IMG/VR virus record: IMGVR_UViG_3300035698_011578 | Coordinates: 31,477-95,476 of that record | Reading direction: 5' to 3' (one strand) | Source: a virus | DNA: 64,000 nucleotides | Part shown: piece by piece, positions 54,541 through 62,547 of the stretch | How positions within the stretch are numbered: the stretch's first letter is position 1 | Layout of the letters: every line of letters starts with the position of its first letter | Notes under the pieces: generated by a model | Told to the model about the DNA's origin: nothing | Databases searched by the model: none | The model's input: only the letters and a program-made list of their open reading frames with translations | Made by a program: the position numbers and the translations under genes

Positions 54541-56595
54541 ATGTCTAAAATAGAAAAGAAATATTCAGACTTCAGAATTGTTGAATTAAAGACGAATACC
54601 GACGAAGAGAAAAAAGTAGCACCAGATTTACTTGACTCAATAGGTAAAGATTTAACTAAGATGGCAGAAGATGGTAAATTAGATCCAATTATTGGTAGAG
54701 AAGATGAGATAGATGAGACAATTACTATTTTAGCACGAAAGAGAAAAAACAACCCAGTTCTAATTGGTAACCCAGGTATTGGTAAAACCGCTATCGTTGA
54801 AGGCATCGCACAAATGATAGTTGATAAGAAATGTCCTGATTTATTATTCGATAAAAGAATAATTGAACTTGATTTATCTTCAATTATGGCAGGAACATCC
54901 GCACAAGGTGATTTAGAGAAAAAGGTTAAGAGAATAATTTATGAATTAGAGAACAATGATGATATTATCCTTTTTATCGATGAGATTCACATGATAGTAG
55001 ATGAAAACAAACCAGTTGATGTATCAAATATGTTTAAACCTGCTTTAGCAAGAGGTAGTATGAGATGTATCGGTGCAACTACTGATAAAGAATATAGAAA
55101 AATTGAAAAAGATGGTGCTTTAGAAAGAAGATTTCAAAAAGTTCAAATAGAAGAACCATCAGAAGCTAAGACTATTGAAATTTTAAATAGAATAAAAGGA
55201 AGTTATGAAAAATTTCATAGTGTTAAGTATACAGATGAATCTATTAGAGCATGTGTTAAATTAGCAGGTAAATATTTTACAGATAGATTCTTCCCAGATA
55301 AAGCTATTGACTTATTGGATGAAGTTGGTGCTAGAATCAGAGTTAGAAAAACTAAATCAAAAGATGTTAAAGCCGCAGAAATTAAATTACATAAAGTTCG
55401 TGAGGCAAAAATAAAAGCAACTGCTGATCAAGAGTTCGAAAACGCTTCTGAGTTAAGAAAAGAAGAATTAAAACTACAAGATGAATTAGAAGCTATTTCT
55501 GTTAAAACTGAAAATGTTACAGAAGTTACTAAACAACAAGTTGAAGCAATTATGTCTAGAAAAATGGATGTACCTGAATTGAAAACTGATGATAATGATC
55601 TTAAAAAATATATCGATTTAGAATCAAATATGAAAATAGATGTCATCGGACAAGATGAAGTTGTTAAAAAGATTAGTAAATCATTAAGAAGAAATGTCGC
55701 CGGGTTAAAAGATCCAAATAGACCTAGTGGTGTATTTTTATTCTTAGGATCAACTGGTGTTGGTAAAACACATACAGTTAAAACTTTAGCTAAACACTTA
55801 TTCGGATCAGAATCAGATATAATTAGAATTGATATGTCTGAATATGCAGAGAAGCATAACGTAGCTAGAATGATTGGGTCACCTCCTGGTTATGTAGGTT
55901 ATGGTGAAGGTGGTCAATTAACTGAAAAGGTTAGAAAGAAACCATATTCTATCCTATTATTAGATGAGTTAGAGAAAGCACATCCAGATGTATTAAATAT
56001 TTTATTACAAGTATTTGAAGATGGTCAATTAACTGATGGTGAAGGTAGAAAAGTTAACTTTAAAAACACTATTATAATTATGACTTCTAATATTGGTAGT
56101 AGAGAAGCAGCACAGATAGTAGCACCTGTTGGATTTGGTAATAAAGAAAAAATGCAAGAAGAGAAAACTAAAGACACAATAAAGACAGAATTACATAAAA
56201 GATTAGCACCTGAATTCATAAATCGTATAGATGATATTATAATATTCAAATCTTTAAGTAAAGATAATATTTATCATATAATTGATGTTGAAATTAAAAA
56301 ACTATCTAAAAAAGTAGAAGAGTTAGGATTTACACTTGAAATAACTGATAGCTTAAAAGAATTACTAAATGAAAAGGGATATGATGCTAAATTAGGTGCA
56401 AGACCTCTTAAAAGAGCAATTGTTAAATATATTGAAGACCCAATTTCAGAGGAATTGCTTAGAAAGACTATTAAAGATAAAATTGTAGTTGATTGGAATA
56501 AGGAATCAGATAAGATTTTAATAAATGGATCACCTATTATAGAGAAATTTGTTAAATCATGGAATAAATTTAATAAACTATGGCTAAACCAATAA
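54541..56595 (+). CDS. ClpA/ClpC-type AAA+ unfoldase 1
   Basis: 684 residues with two AAA+ modules. D1: Walker A GNPGIGKTA, Walker B ILFIDEIHMI, arginine-finger region DGALERRFQKV. A short middle segment carries a UVR-like repeat (ADQEFENASELRKEELKLQDEL). D2: GSTGVGKTH, LLLDELEKAH, sensor region MTSNIGS, APEFINRIDD, GARPLKRAI. The Clp N-domain is absent. A VGF tripeptide (APVGFGNKEKM) lies where ClpC/ClpA have their ClpP-docking loop. It presumably unfolds proteins, possibly for host ClpP. Confidence 0.9.
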   Translation: MSKIEKKYSDFRIVELKTNTDEEKKVAPDLLDSIGKDLTKMAEDGKLDPIIGREDEIDETITILARKRKNNPVLIGNPGIGKTAIVEGIAQMIVDKKCPDLLFDKRIIELDLSSIMAGTSAQGDLEKKVKRIIYELENNDDIILFIDEIHMIVDENKPVDVSNMFKPALARGSMRCIGATTDKEYRKIEKDGALERRFQKVQIEEPSEAKTIEILNRIKGSYEKFHSVKYTDESIRACVKLAGKYFTDRFFPDKAIDLLDEVGARIRVRKTKSKDVKAAEIKLHKVREAKIKATADQEFENASELRKEELKLQDELEAISVKTENVTEVTKQQVEAIMSRKMDVPELKTDDNDLKKYIDLESNMKIDVIGQDEVVKKISKSLRRNVAGLKDPNRPSGVFLFLGSTGVGKTHTVKTLAKHLFGSESDIIRIDMSEYAEKHNVARMIGSPPGYVGYGEGGQLTEKVRKKPYSILLLDELEKAHPDVLNILLQVFEDGQLTDGEGRKVNFKNTIIIMTSNIGSREAAQIVAPVGFGNKEKMQEEKTKDTIKTELHKRLAPEFINRIDDIIIFKSLSKDNIYHIIDVEIKKLSKKVEELGFTLEITDSLKELLNEKGYDAKLGARPLKRAIVKYIEDPISEELLRKTIKDKIVVDWNKESDKILINGSPIIEKFVKSWNKFNKLWLNQ

Positions 56596-56628
56596 ACTAA
56601 ATTAATTTTGCGTATATACATTAAAAGT

Positions 56629-56873
56629 ATTGTATAGCAAAAGAAGATATCAATGTTAATAATACGTTCTATTTTAAAAAAGATAGAGCGTATTTTTATA
56701 AAGTAACGAAGCATGAAGATACTGGTATTAAATTAATTTATGTGTATCATAAAGATGATATAGATAGTGACTCCTTTTTAGATGGATACCCATTTGTAGA
56801 ATATAGTTTCAATTCTAAGTTTACTGATAAGCAACAACATCGTATAAAGCAACTTGAAAAAATTGGAATTTAA
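56629..56873 (+). pseudogene. Orphan reading frame without a start codon
   Basis: A frame reading KEDINVNNTFYFKKDRAYFY through to a stop at 56871 has coding character (GYPFVEYSFNSKFTDKQQH), but an in-frame TAA lies upstream at about 56629 and there is no ATG, GTG or TTG start. Likely the remnant of a gene whose 5' end was lost, or an unusual start. No family recognised. Confidence 0.4.
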
Positions 56874-56884
56874 GTAAGAGAAAA

Positions 56885-56916
56885 TTTGGATAAGTGAATA
56901 TTTTACCCTATCTTTG
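56885..56916 (+). promoter_or_regulatory. Host-type promoter for the tRNA-like group
   Basis: TTTGG at 56885-56889 and TATCTTTG at 56909-56916, 19 bases apart; AAATTTGGATAA is shared with the operon 1, 3 and 4 promoters. Confidence 0.78.
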
Positions 56917-56937
56917 TATCAACAAAATTAAGAAAAC

Positions 56938-56950
56938 GTTCTTTAACATA
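56938..56950 (+). promoter_or_regulatory. boxA-like antitermination element
   Basis: GTTCTTTAACATA resembles boxA of rRNA leaders (GCTCTTTAACA) and lies between the promoter and the first tRNA-like gene. Confidence 0.6.
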
Positions 56951-56964
56951 TTGAAAAAAATATT

Positions 56965-57074
56965 GGGGAGAGTACCAAAGTGGTCAAATGGAGTCACGAT
57001 GCTGAGTATTAATAATACAAAGCTATGTAACGTGATCGGCTTGTAGTCTTCGGGGGTTCGAATCCTTCTTCTTG
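56965..57074 (+). tRNA. tRNA-like sequence with a greatly enlarged anticodon arm
   Basis: A Tyr/Ser-type D arm (TACC-AAAGTGGTCAAAT-GGAG) and T arm with TTCGAAT are present. TCACG at 56993 and CGTGA at 57031 could form the anticodon stem but enclose about 32 bases, including a GTATT/AATAC hairpin and the string ATGTAAC. If the loop is ATGTAAC, the anticodon would be GUA (Tyr) with about 26 extra bases. The acceptor strands pair poorly. Might be interrupted or decayed. Confidence 0.4.
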
Positions 57075-57127
57075 TAAAACAATTGGGATAGACAACGATT
57101 CAGATACAAGTCCCTTTTTCACAACAT

Positions 57128-57198
57128 GGTCGGTTCGTCTAGTGGTTAGGACGGTTGCTTCACAGTGATTACAGAGTGTTCGACTCCTCTACCGACTA
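57128..57198 (+). tRNA. tRNA-like sequence, anticodon undetermined
   Basis: Acceptor GGTCGGT/ACCGACT and D arm GTCT-AGTGGTTA-GGAC are good and Glu-like; the anticodon stem does not pair well around TTCACAG, and the T arm has AGAG/CTCT with a large loop. Identity not assigned. Confidence 0.5.
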
Positions 57199-57199
57199 C

Positions 57200-57262
57200 A
57201 AGTTTTCGTAGTGGTTAACTTCTCTATTTTATAGAGGGTCTGTGCAATGCAGTAAAGGTTAC
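57200..57262 (+). tRNA. tRNA-like remnant with Lys(UUU)-type anticodon arm
   Basis: TCGTAGTGGTTAAC resembles a D arm, and TCTCT-ATTTTAT-AGAGG is a good anticodon arm with UUU, but no convincing T arm or acceptor stem follows. Probably decayed. Confidence 0.3.
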
Positions 57263-57281
57263 CATAACACCTTTTTTGATT

Positions 57282-57313
57282 TCTAACCTCTCACATATTC
57301 GTGGGAGGTTTTT
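57282..57313 (+). terminator. Terminator of the tRNA-like group
   Basis: AACCTCTCAC / GTGGGAGGTT hairpin followed by T7. Confidence 0.87.
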
Positions 57314-57328
57314 TTATATAAAAATAAA

Positions 57329-57360
57329 TTTGGATAATTAATAAATTAGAATTATATTTG
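57329..57360 (+). promoter_or_regulatory. Host-type promoter for CYTH gene 2
   Basis: TTTGG at 57329-57333, TATATTTG at 57353-57360; the segment ATAAATTTGGATAATTA equals that of the operon 3 and 4 promoters. Confidence 0.82.
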
Positions 57361-57383
57361 CATCAATAAACAATTAAATACAT

Positions 57384-57887
57384 ATGAATGTAGAAATAGA
57401 AAGAAAGTACTTATTAAAATCAATTCCAAATAAAAGACCGGCTGAGACTATTCAGATAGAACAATGGTATTTTAAAAATGATGATGGTATTTGGGAAAGG
57501 GCTAGGTCTTGCCATTCCGACATTAACGGGTTTTATTTCATACACACGATAAAAACCCATATTTCAGATAAATCTAATATGGAAGATGAGTGTTCAATGA
57601 CACTTGAAGATTTCAATCAATTTGTGAAAAATTGTAAAAAAACTCCAAAAGAATCAACAGTTATATCAAAAACGAGATATGTAATCCCTCACAATAAAGA
57701 TGGGTTATATTGGGAAGTTGATGTATTCAAAAATAATCATCATTTAATAGTGGCAGAAATAGAAATACCTAGTGAAGATTATGAAGTTAAATTACCAAAA
57801 TTTATTAAGAAGAAATTGTTACTAGATGTAACTGGTATGAAACAGTTTACCAATAGAAGTCTTTCTGATAAAGTTAAAACTTTATAA
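57384..57887 (+). CDS. CYTH-domain (triphosphate tunnel) protein 2
   Basis: 167 residues. MNVEIERKYLLKSI carries the ExExK signature; WERARS, FIHTIKTH, SKTRYVIP, WEVDVF, LIVAEIEIPSED and VTGMKQFTNRSLS supply the remaining tunnel residues, closer to the CYTH phosphatase type than the copy at 19922. Probably a tripolyphosphatase or RNA 5'-triphosphatase. Host-type promoter, so early. Confidence 0.85.
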   Translation: MNVEIERKYLLKSIPNKRPAETIQIEQWYFKNDDGIWERARSCHSDINGFYFIHTIKTHISDKSNMEDECSMTLEDFNQFVKNCKKTPKESTVISKTRYVIPHNKDGLYWEVDVFKNNHHLIVAEIEIPSEDYEVKLPKFIKKKLLLDVTGMKQFTNRSLSDKVKTL

Positions 57888-57907
57888 TATGTCACGGTAT
57901 AAAATAA

Positions 57908-58300
57908 ATGAGGGATATTTGGATAGATCAAAAACATTTTAAAGCAAATGTCGATATATATTACACACTAGATTTCAATAACCGTGATACCAAAGAAGGT
58001 GAAGTAATTATTTATTTAGGTGTGATTTGTGAAAATGATATTAATTTTTTACACGGTATCATGAATAATAGATTTCTAATAGAAATGGAGAAAAATTTAT
58101 TAGACAGTTGTCAACTACAGGAAATTAATTATGAATTTGATTATGATAACAACAACACTAAAACTAATATCATTGTATATTGTGATTATATAAAGGAAAA
58201 GTCAGAGGGAATAAGAGATAGAAGAGATAGAATAATTGATGAAATTTTAAAACAAAATAAGAAAATAGAGTATAACGAATATAATTTAAACGAAAAATAA
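57908..58300 (+). CDS. Hypothetical protein between CYTH and Clp genes
   Basis: 130 residues, start MRDIWIDQKHFKANVDIYYTL, beta-rich first half and Lys/Arg-rich C-terminal helix (KSEGIRDRRDRIIDEILKQNKK). Ends five bases before the Clp-like gene, so probably cotranscribed. No recognised motif. Confidence 0.65.
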   Translation: MRDIWIDQKHFKANVDIYYTLDFNNRDTKEGEVIIYLGVICENDINFLHGIMNNRFLIEMEKNLLDSCQLQEINYEFDYDNNNTKTNIIVYCDYIKEKSEGIRDRRDRIIDEILKQNKKIEYNEYNLNEK

Positions 58301-58305
58301 TAATT

Positions 58306-60450
58306 ATGAAAAACAACGAGTATCTAAAAAATCTACCAGATGTTAAAGCATCAATTAACAGTGATGATGAACCAGACAGTGATGATAGAGATTTTAAAAT
58401 ACCTAAGAACTCTAAATCTAAAACACCAGTTTTAGATACATATAGTCGTGATTTGACTAAAATGGCAGAAGAGGGTAAATTAGACACAATCGTGGGTCGT
58501 GGAAAAGAAATCGAAAGAGTATCACAGATACTTTCTCGTAGAAAGAAGAATAATCCAATTTTAATTGGTGAACCTGGTGTTGGTAAATCTTCTATTGCAG
58601 AAGGCTTAGCAAGTAGAATCGTTGAAAGAAAAGTTAGCCGTGCTCTTTTTGGGAAAAGAATCGTACTTCTTGATTTAGCAGCTATGGTAGCTGGTACAAA
58701 ATATCGTGGTCAGTTTGAAGAAAGAGTTAAATCATTAATGAATGAATTAGAGAATGAAAGGGACGTTATTCTTTTCATCGACGAAATTCATACTATAATT
58801 GGTGCCGGTGGTGCATCTGGGTCATTGGACGCATCTAATATGTTCAAACCAGCTCTCTCAAGAGGAGAGTTACAAATTATCGGTGCGACAACACTAGACG
58901 AGTATAGAAAACATATCGAAAAAGATGGTGCATTGGAAAGACGTTTCCAAAAAGTTCTAATCGAACCTACAAGTGAGGAAGAATCCATTGAAATTCTTAA
59001 TAACATAAAAGATAGATATGAAGAACATCACAATGTAAATTATACCGATGATGCAATTACTGCTTGTGTTGAGTTGACAAGTAGATACATGGCAGATAGG
59101 TTTTTACCGGACAAAGCTATTGATGCATTGGATGAAGCAGGTGCTAGAGTACATATTAGTAATATAGTTGTACCTAAGGAGATTACTGATATTGAAAAAA
59201 AGATTGTTGAGATTAAAGAAACAAAGACTAATGTAATTCGTGCTCAAAAATATGAAGAAGCAGCAAGACTTCGTGATGTAGAGAAAGAATTAAATATCAA
59301 TCTAGCATTAGCTAGAGAGAAGTGGGAAGACGATTCGAAAAATAATCGACAAACTGTTTCAGAAGAAGATGTTGCTAGTGTAGTTTCTATGATAACAGGA
59401 ATACCTGTTTCTAAAGTTAATCAGAACGAGAATGAGAAACTATCTAAAATGTTTACGGGGATTTCTACTAACATCGTCGGCCAGGATGAAGCTGTTAAAA
59501 AAGTTGTTAAAGCTATACAGCGAGGGCGTGTTGGTATGAAAGACCCAAACAAACCAGTCTTTTCAGGTATCTTAATAGGAAATAGTGGAGTTGGTAAAAC
59601 TGAATTAGCTAAACAAATTGCTAAGTATATGTTTGATGATGAAGATGCTTTGATTAGATTAGATATGTCAGAATATATGGAGAAAATCTCTTTAACTAGA
59701 ATTCAAGGTGCTGCACCTGGGTATGTTGGTTATGAAGATGCTAACTTTCTTGATAAAATTAAAAGAAAGCCATATTCAGTAGTTCTCTTTGATGAAATCG
59801 AAAAAGCACACACTGATATTTTCAATATCTTTTTACAGATGCTTGATGATGGGGTAGTAACTGATTCACACGGTAGAAAGATATCATTCAAAAATTGTGT
59901 TATCTTAATGACTTCAAATGTTGGGACCAAATTAATCAAAGACTTTGGAAGTGGTATTGGGTTTAGCACTAAAGCTAAATTAGAACGTAAAGATGATGAT
60001 AACAAATCTATTTTAGAGAAGGAACTAAAAAAGAAATTTGCACCCGAATTCATCAATCGTTTAGATGAGATTATTTATTTCAAAGACCTTGGACGTGAGG
60101 AAATTTTAAAGATTGTTGATTTAGAATTAGCTAAAACGACTAAGAGAGCAACACAAATTGGGTTTAACCTAACAGTAACAAAACAACTAAAAGAACACTT
60201 AGTTGATGTAGGATTTGATCCAAAATTTGGAGCAAGACCATTGAAAAGAGCAATTCAAAGATGGGTTGATGATTATGTGACTGAATTTATATTGGAGCAT
60301 TCACCTAAAGAAGGTTCTAAATTAAAGATTACTTATGATAAAGAGAAAGATCTATCAGTTGTCTCTTTAGTAAAAGTAAGAAGAGTTGCTAAGAAGAAGA
60401 AAGAAGATGACATTGTTCAAAATGATTTACCAGAAGATTTGAAATCATAA
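58306..60450 (+). CDS. ClpB/ClpC-type AAA+ unfoldase 2
   Basis: 714 residues, two AAA+ modules. D1: GEPGVGKSS, ILFIDEIHTIIGAGGASGSLDASNMFK, DGALERRFQKV. UVR-like segment KYEEAARLRDVEKEL. D2: GNSGVGKTE, VVLFDEIEKAH, MTSNVGTK, APEFINRLDE, GARPLKRAI. No Clp N-domain. FGSGIGFSTK contains an IGF tripeptide in the position of the ClpP-docking loop. Distinct from unfoldase 1 (54541); the two could form mixed rings or act on different substrates. No ClpP-like peptidase is in the window. Confidence 0.9.
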   Translation: MKNNEYLKNLPDVKASINSDDEPDSDDRDFKIPKNSKSKTPVLDTYSRDLTKMAEEGKLDTIVGRGKEIERVSQILSRRKKNNPILIGEPGVGKSSIAEGLASRIVERKVSRALFGKRIVLLDLAAMVAGTKYRGQFEERVKSLMNELENERDVILFIDEIHTIIGAGGASGSLDASNMFKPALSRGELQIIGATTLDEYRKHIEKDGALERRFQKVLIEPTSEEESIEILNNIKDRYEEHHNVNYTDDAITACVELTSRYMADRFLPDKAIDALDEAGARVHISNIVVPKEITDIEKKIVEIKETKTNVIRAQKYEEAARLRDVEKELNINLALAREKWEDDSKNNRQTVSEEDVASVVSMITGIPVSKVNQNENEKLSKMFTGISTNIVGQDEAVKKVVKAIQRGRVGMKDPNKPVFSGILIGNSGVGKTELAKQIAKYMFDDEDALIRLDMSEYMEKISLTRIQGAAPGYVGYEDANFLDKIKRKPYSVVLFDEIEKAHTDIFNIFLQMLDDGVVTDSHGRKISFKNCVILMTSNVGTKLIKDFGSGIGFSTKAKLERKDDDNKSILEKELKKKFAPEFINRLDEIIYFKDLGREEILKIVDLELAKTTKRATQIGFNLTVTKQLKEHLVDVGFDPKFGARPLKRAIQRWVDDYVTEFILEHSPKEGSKLKITYDKEKDLSVVSLVKVRRVAKKKKEDDIVQNDLPEDLKS

Positions 60451-60718
60451 ACACCACCATATTTTGAAATATTGGAGCATGACCGGAAAGCGAGTTAGTT
60501 TTACTACGACTCGCTTTTCTTATTTTATCAGCATTCAATACTGTATTCATTTCATCTGGAAATTCATTAAAATATTTTATCATAGCCTGTATGTTATCAT
60601 CTTCTGATAATTCTTTATCCCACAGATCAGGTAGATTATATTTATTGATATCAACATAATCTTTAACCACTTTATCAAGACCAGGATCAAATTCATTCCA
60701 TTCTTTTATAAATTCCAT
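60389..60718 (-). CDS. Small protein with packaged-type leader
   Basis: 109 residues, start MEFIKEWNEFDPGLDK (leader-like). The 3' part overlaps the Clp gene end by 62 bases and includes a hairpin at 60488-60520 that probably terminates the Clp transcript. The overlapping C-terminus (GHAPIFQNMVVFMISN) has odd composition and may not be conserved. Function unknown. Confidence 0.58.
   Translation of the reverse strand: MEFIKEWNEFDPGLDKVVKDYVDINKYNLPDLWDKELSEDDNIQAMIKYFNEFPDEMNTVLNADKIRKASRSKTNSLSGHAPIFQNMVVFMISNLLVNHFEQCHLLSSS
60488..60520 (+). terminator. Probable terminator of Clp unfoldase 2
   Basis: AAGCGAGT / ACTCGCTT hairpin with a 13-base loop, then TTCTTATTTT. Lies inside the convergent minus-strand gene. 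Confidence 0.6.
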
Positions 60719-60722
60719 ATAA

Positions 60723-60735
60723 ACTATATATTAAT
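60723..60735 (-). promoter_or_regulatory. Late-type promoter box
   Basis: Minus strand ATTAATATATAGT just upstream of the 60718 start. Confidence 0.55.
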
Positions 60736-60751
60736 TTCCAATATAATTAAT

Positions 60752-61111
60752 ATGGAAGAAAATACGAAATTAAGACCACCAGAAGCTCCATTAGGTAGAG
60801 TTTACCGAGAGGGTGGAAGTAGATATCATTGTAACAACTGTGGTTCAACAATGACAAGAAATGGCTTTCTAAGACTATTTGGTGAATATTTATGTGATAA
60901 CAAGAAATGTGCTATTAATTTTAAATATTTAGAACCTGTTTTCGATAAAGAATTCCAAACCACTAACTTACTCAATGATACAATAATACATATGTGGCAC
61001 CAGAGAGAAAGATGGTCGAAAAATGTTGTATCAACTGCACATACTATGCCAAATAAAGATAGATTTGATGGTATGGTTACCAAAATAAATAAAATTTTAG
61101 ATAATGAATAA
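60752..61111 (+). CDS. Zinc-ribbon protein
   Basis: 119 residues. YHCNNCGSTMTRNGFLRLFG followed by YLCDNKKC gives a four-Cys zinc ribbon near residues 25-55. The C-terminus is helical. Overlaps the next gene by 8 bases. May act in transcription or as an accessory factor for the glycan genes downstream; not assigned. Confidence 0.65.
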   Translation: MEENTKLRPPEAPLGRVYREGGSRYHCNNCGSTMTRNGFLRLFGEYLCDNKKCAINFKYLEPVFDKEFQTTNLLNDTIIHMWHQRERWSKNVVSTAHTMPNKDRFDGMVTKINKILDNE

Positions 61112-61811
61112 AAAGGATATATTAGTATGTATTACTAATCATAACAGTAATGAAAATGCTATCAAATTAAAAGAAGAATTCTCCAAATATTTTGACACTA
61201 TTATAATTGATTCTAAATCAGATACGATAGAAGAGGAGTTTGATGTTAAGATAGATAACTTATTTTACACCGGACTATTCAATGAAAGTATTAAACAAAC
61301 TAAATTGAGAGGCAAAAAATATTGTTATTTCATAGCATCTGATGTGTTTATAGAGGATTATGAAAAAATACCATCTATTATAGAAACATTGGGTGATGAT
61401 ATTTATCTTTGGGCACCAAGTACCAGAGGACAATCGCACACCCATTGTAAAAATGCTAAATCAGGTAATTATAGAGAGGTTCCATACTTAGAAGGTTTTA
61501 CATTCCTAGCACATATAAATTTGTGTGATGGTGTATATCCTGTTTCTTTGAAAGAAAACTTATATGGATATGGTATTGATTTAACACTGGGTTATACCTG
61601 TATTAAAAAAATGAGGAAGAAGTGTGTTGTTGATGATAGAGTTGAAGTATATCATAAAGAAGGAACTGGTTATGACCAAGGAAAAGCTTTAAATGATATG
61701 TATAAATGGATGATATCATCAAGAGATGATAATTTCAAATATTACACATTTCTATACAGTAGGTCACCTGGTTGGGTAAAACTATTAGAGTTTCTTAAAA
61801 ATAATATATAA
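61104..61811 (+). CDS. Glycosyltransferase-like protein (GT-A fold)
   Basis: 235 residues. ILVCITNHNSNENAIKLKEEF is a GT-A nucleotide-binding start, FDTIIIDSKSD the second strand, and YCYFIASDVFIEDY a D-x-D-like metal site. VPYLEGFTFLAHINLCDG and GYGIDLTLGYTCIKK resemble acceptor loops of GT2-type enzymes. First glycan gene of the cassette 61104-63754. Confidence 0.7.
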   Translation: MNKKDILVCITNHNSNENAIKLKEEFSKYFDTIIIDSKSDTIEEEFDVKIDNLFYTGLFNESIKQTKLRGKKYCYFIASDVFIEDYEKIPSIIETLGDDIYLWAPSTRGQSHTHCKNAKSGNYREVPYLEGFTFLAHINLCDGVYPVSLKENLYGYGIDLTLGYTCIKKMRKKCVVDDRVEVYHKEGTGYDQGKALNDMYKWMISSRDDNFKYYTFLYSRSPGWVKLLEFLKNNI

Positions 61812-61814
61812 ATA

Positions 61815-62546
61815 GTGAAATTAGCAATTATAACACCAACATATAGAAAGTTAGATGGGTCAACATATACACACTTACGAAATGCATTAGAATCTATTAA
61901 GAATCAAACACACCAGGATTATAAATTATTTTTAATTGGTGATGATTATACCGATAATGATGAATTGATGGAACTATCAAAAATAATCACATCAGAAAAA
62001 ATATATGTTGAGAATTTACCAGTAGCAATTGAACGTTTAAAATTTATTGAAGGTGCATATTCTAAATTTGACTTATGGAGAACCGGTGGGGTAAATGCGA
62101 TGAATACTGCGATTATAAAAGCACTCGAAGAAGGTTATGAATATATCTGTCACTTAGATCATGATGATTTGTTTTTAGAAAATCATTTAGAGATAATATC
62201 AGAGTGTATAGAGAAAACCGGGTCAAATTTTATTACTACAAAATGTGGTTGTTATCCAAATATCACACCTGTTAAGTATTACACCAACTATAGACCTGTT
62301 CCTTCTAGATTATATAAAGTTGGTTGCTGTGTGAACCACAAATATTTTGAGAATATTTTATTCAAAAATTTGATAGAAGAAGAAGGAAGGTCATATGCCG
62401 CGGATGCCGACTTATGGATTCGGATTAGTAAAATTTTATCAAATAAAAATGAGTATGGGATATTTATAAATGAAACAACTTGTAGACATATAAATGGTGG
62501 TATTACATTAAATAAACCAGAAATAATAAAAGAAAAAGAAAAATAA
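61815..62546 (+). CDS. Family 2 glycosyltransferase (GTG start)
   Basis: 243 residues. KLAIITPTYRKLDGSTYTHLRNALESIKNQTHQDYKLFLIGD is the GT2 N-terminal pattern; YICHLDHDDLFLENHLE holds the DHDD metal site, and RSYAADADLWIRIS the catalytic-base region. Initiates with GTG at 61815, three bases after the previous stop. Transfers a sugar to an unknown acceptor. Confidence 0.87.
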   Translation: MKLAIITPTYRKLDGSTYTHLRNALESIKNQTHQDYKLFLIGDDYTDNDELMELSKIITSEKIYVENLPVAIERLKFIEGAYSKFDLWRTGGVNAMNTAIIKALEEGYEYICHLDHDDLFLENHLEIISECIEKTGSNFITTKCGCYPNITPVKYYTNYRPVPSRLYKVGCCVNHKYFENILFKNLIEEEGRSYAADADLWIRISKILSNKNEYGIFINETTCRHINGGITLNKPEIIKEKEK

Positions 62547-62547
62547 T

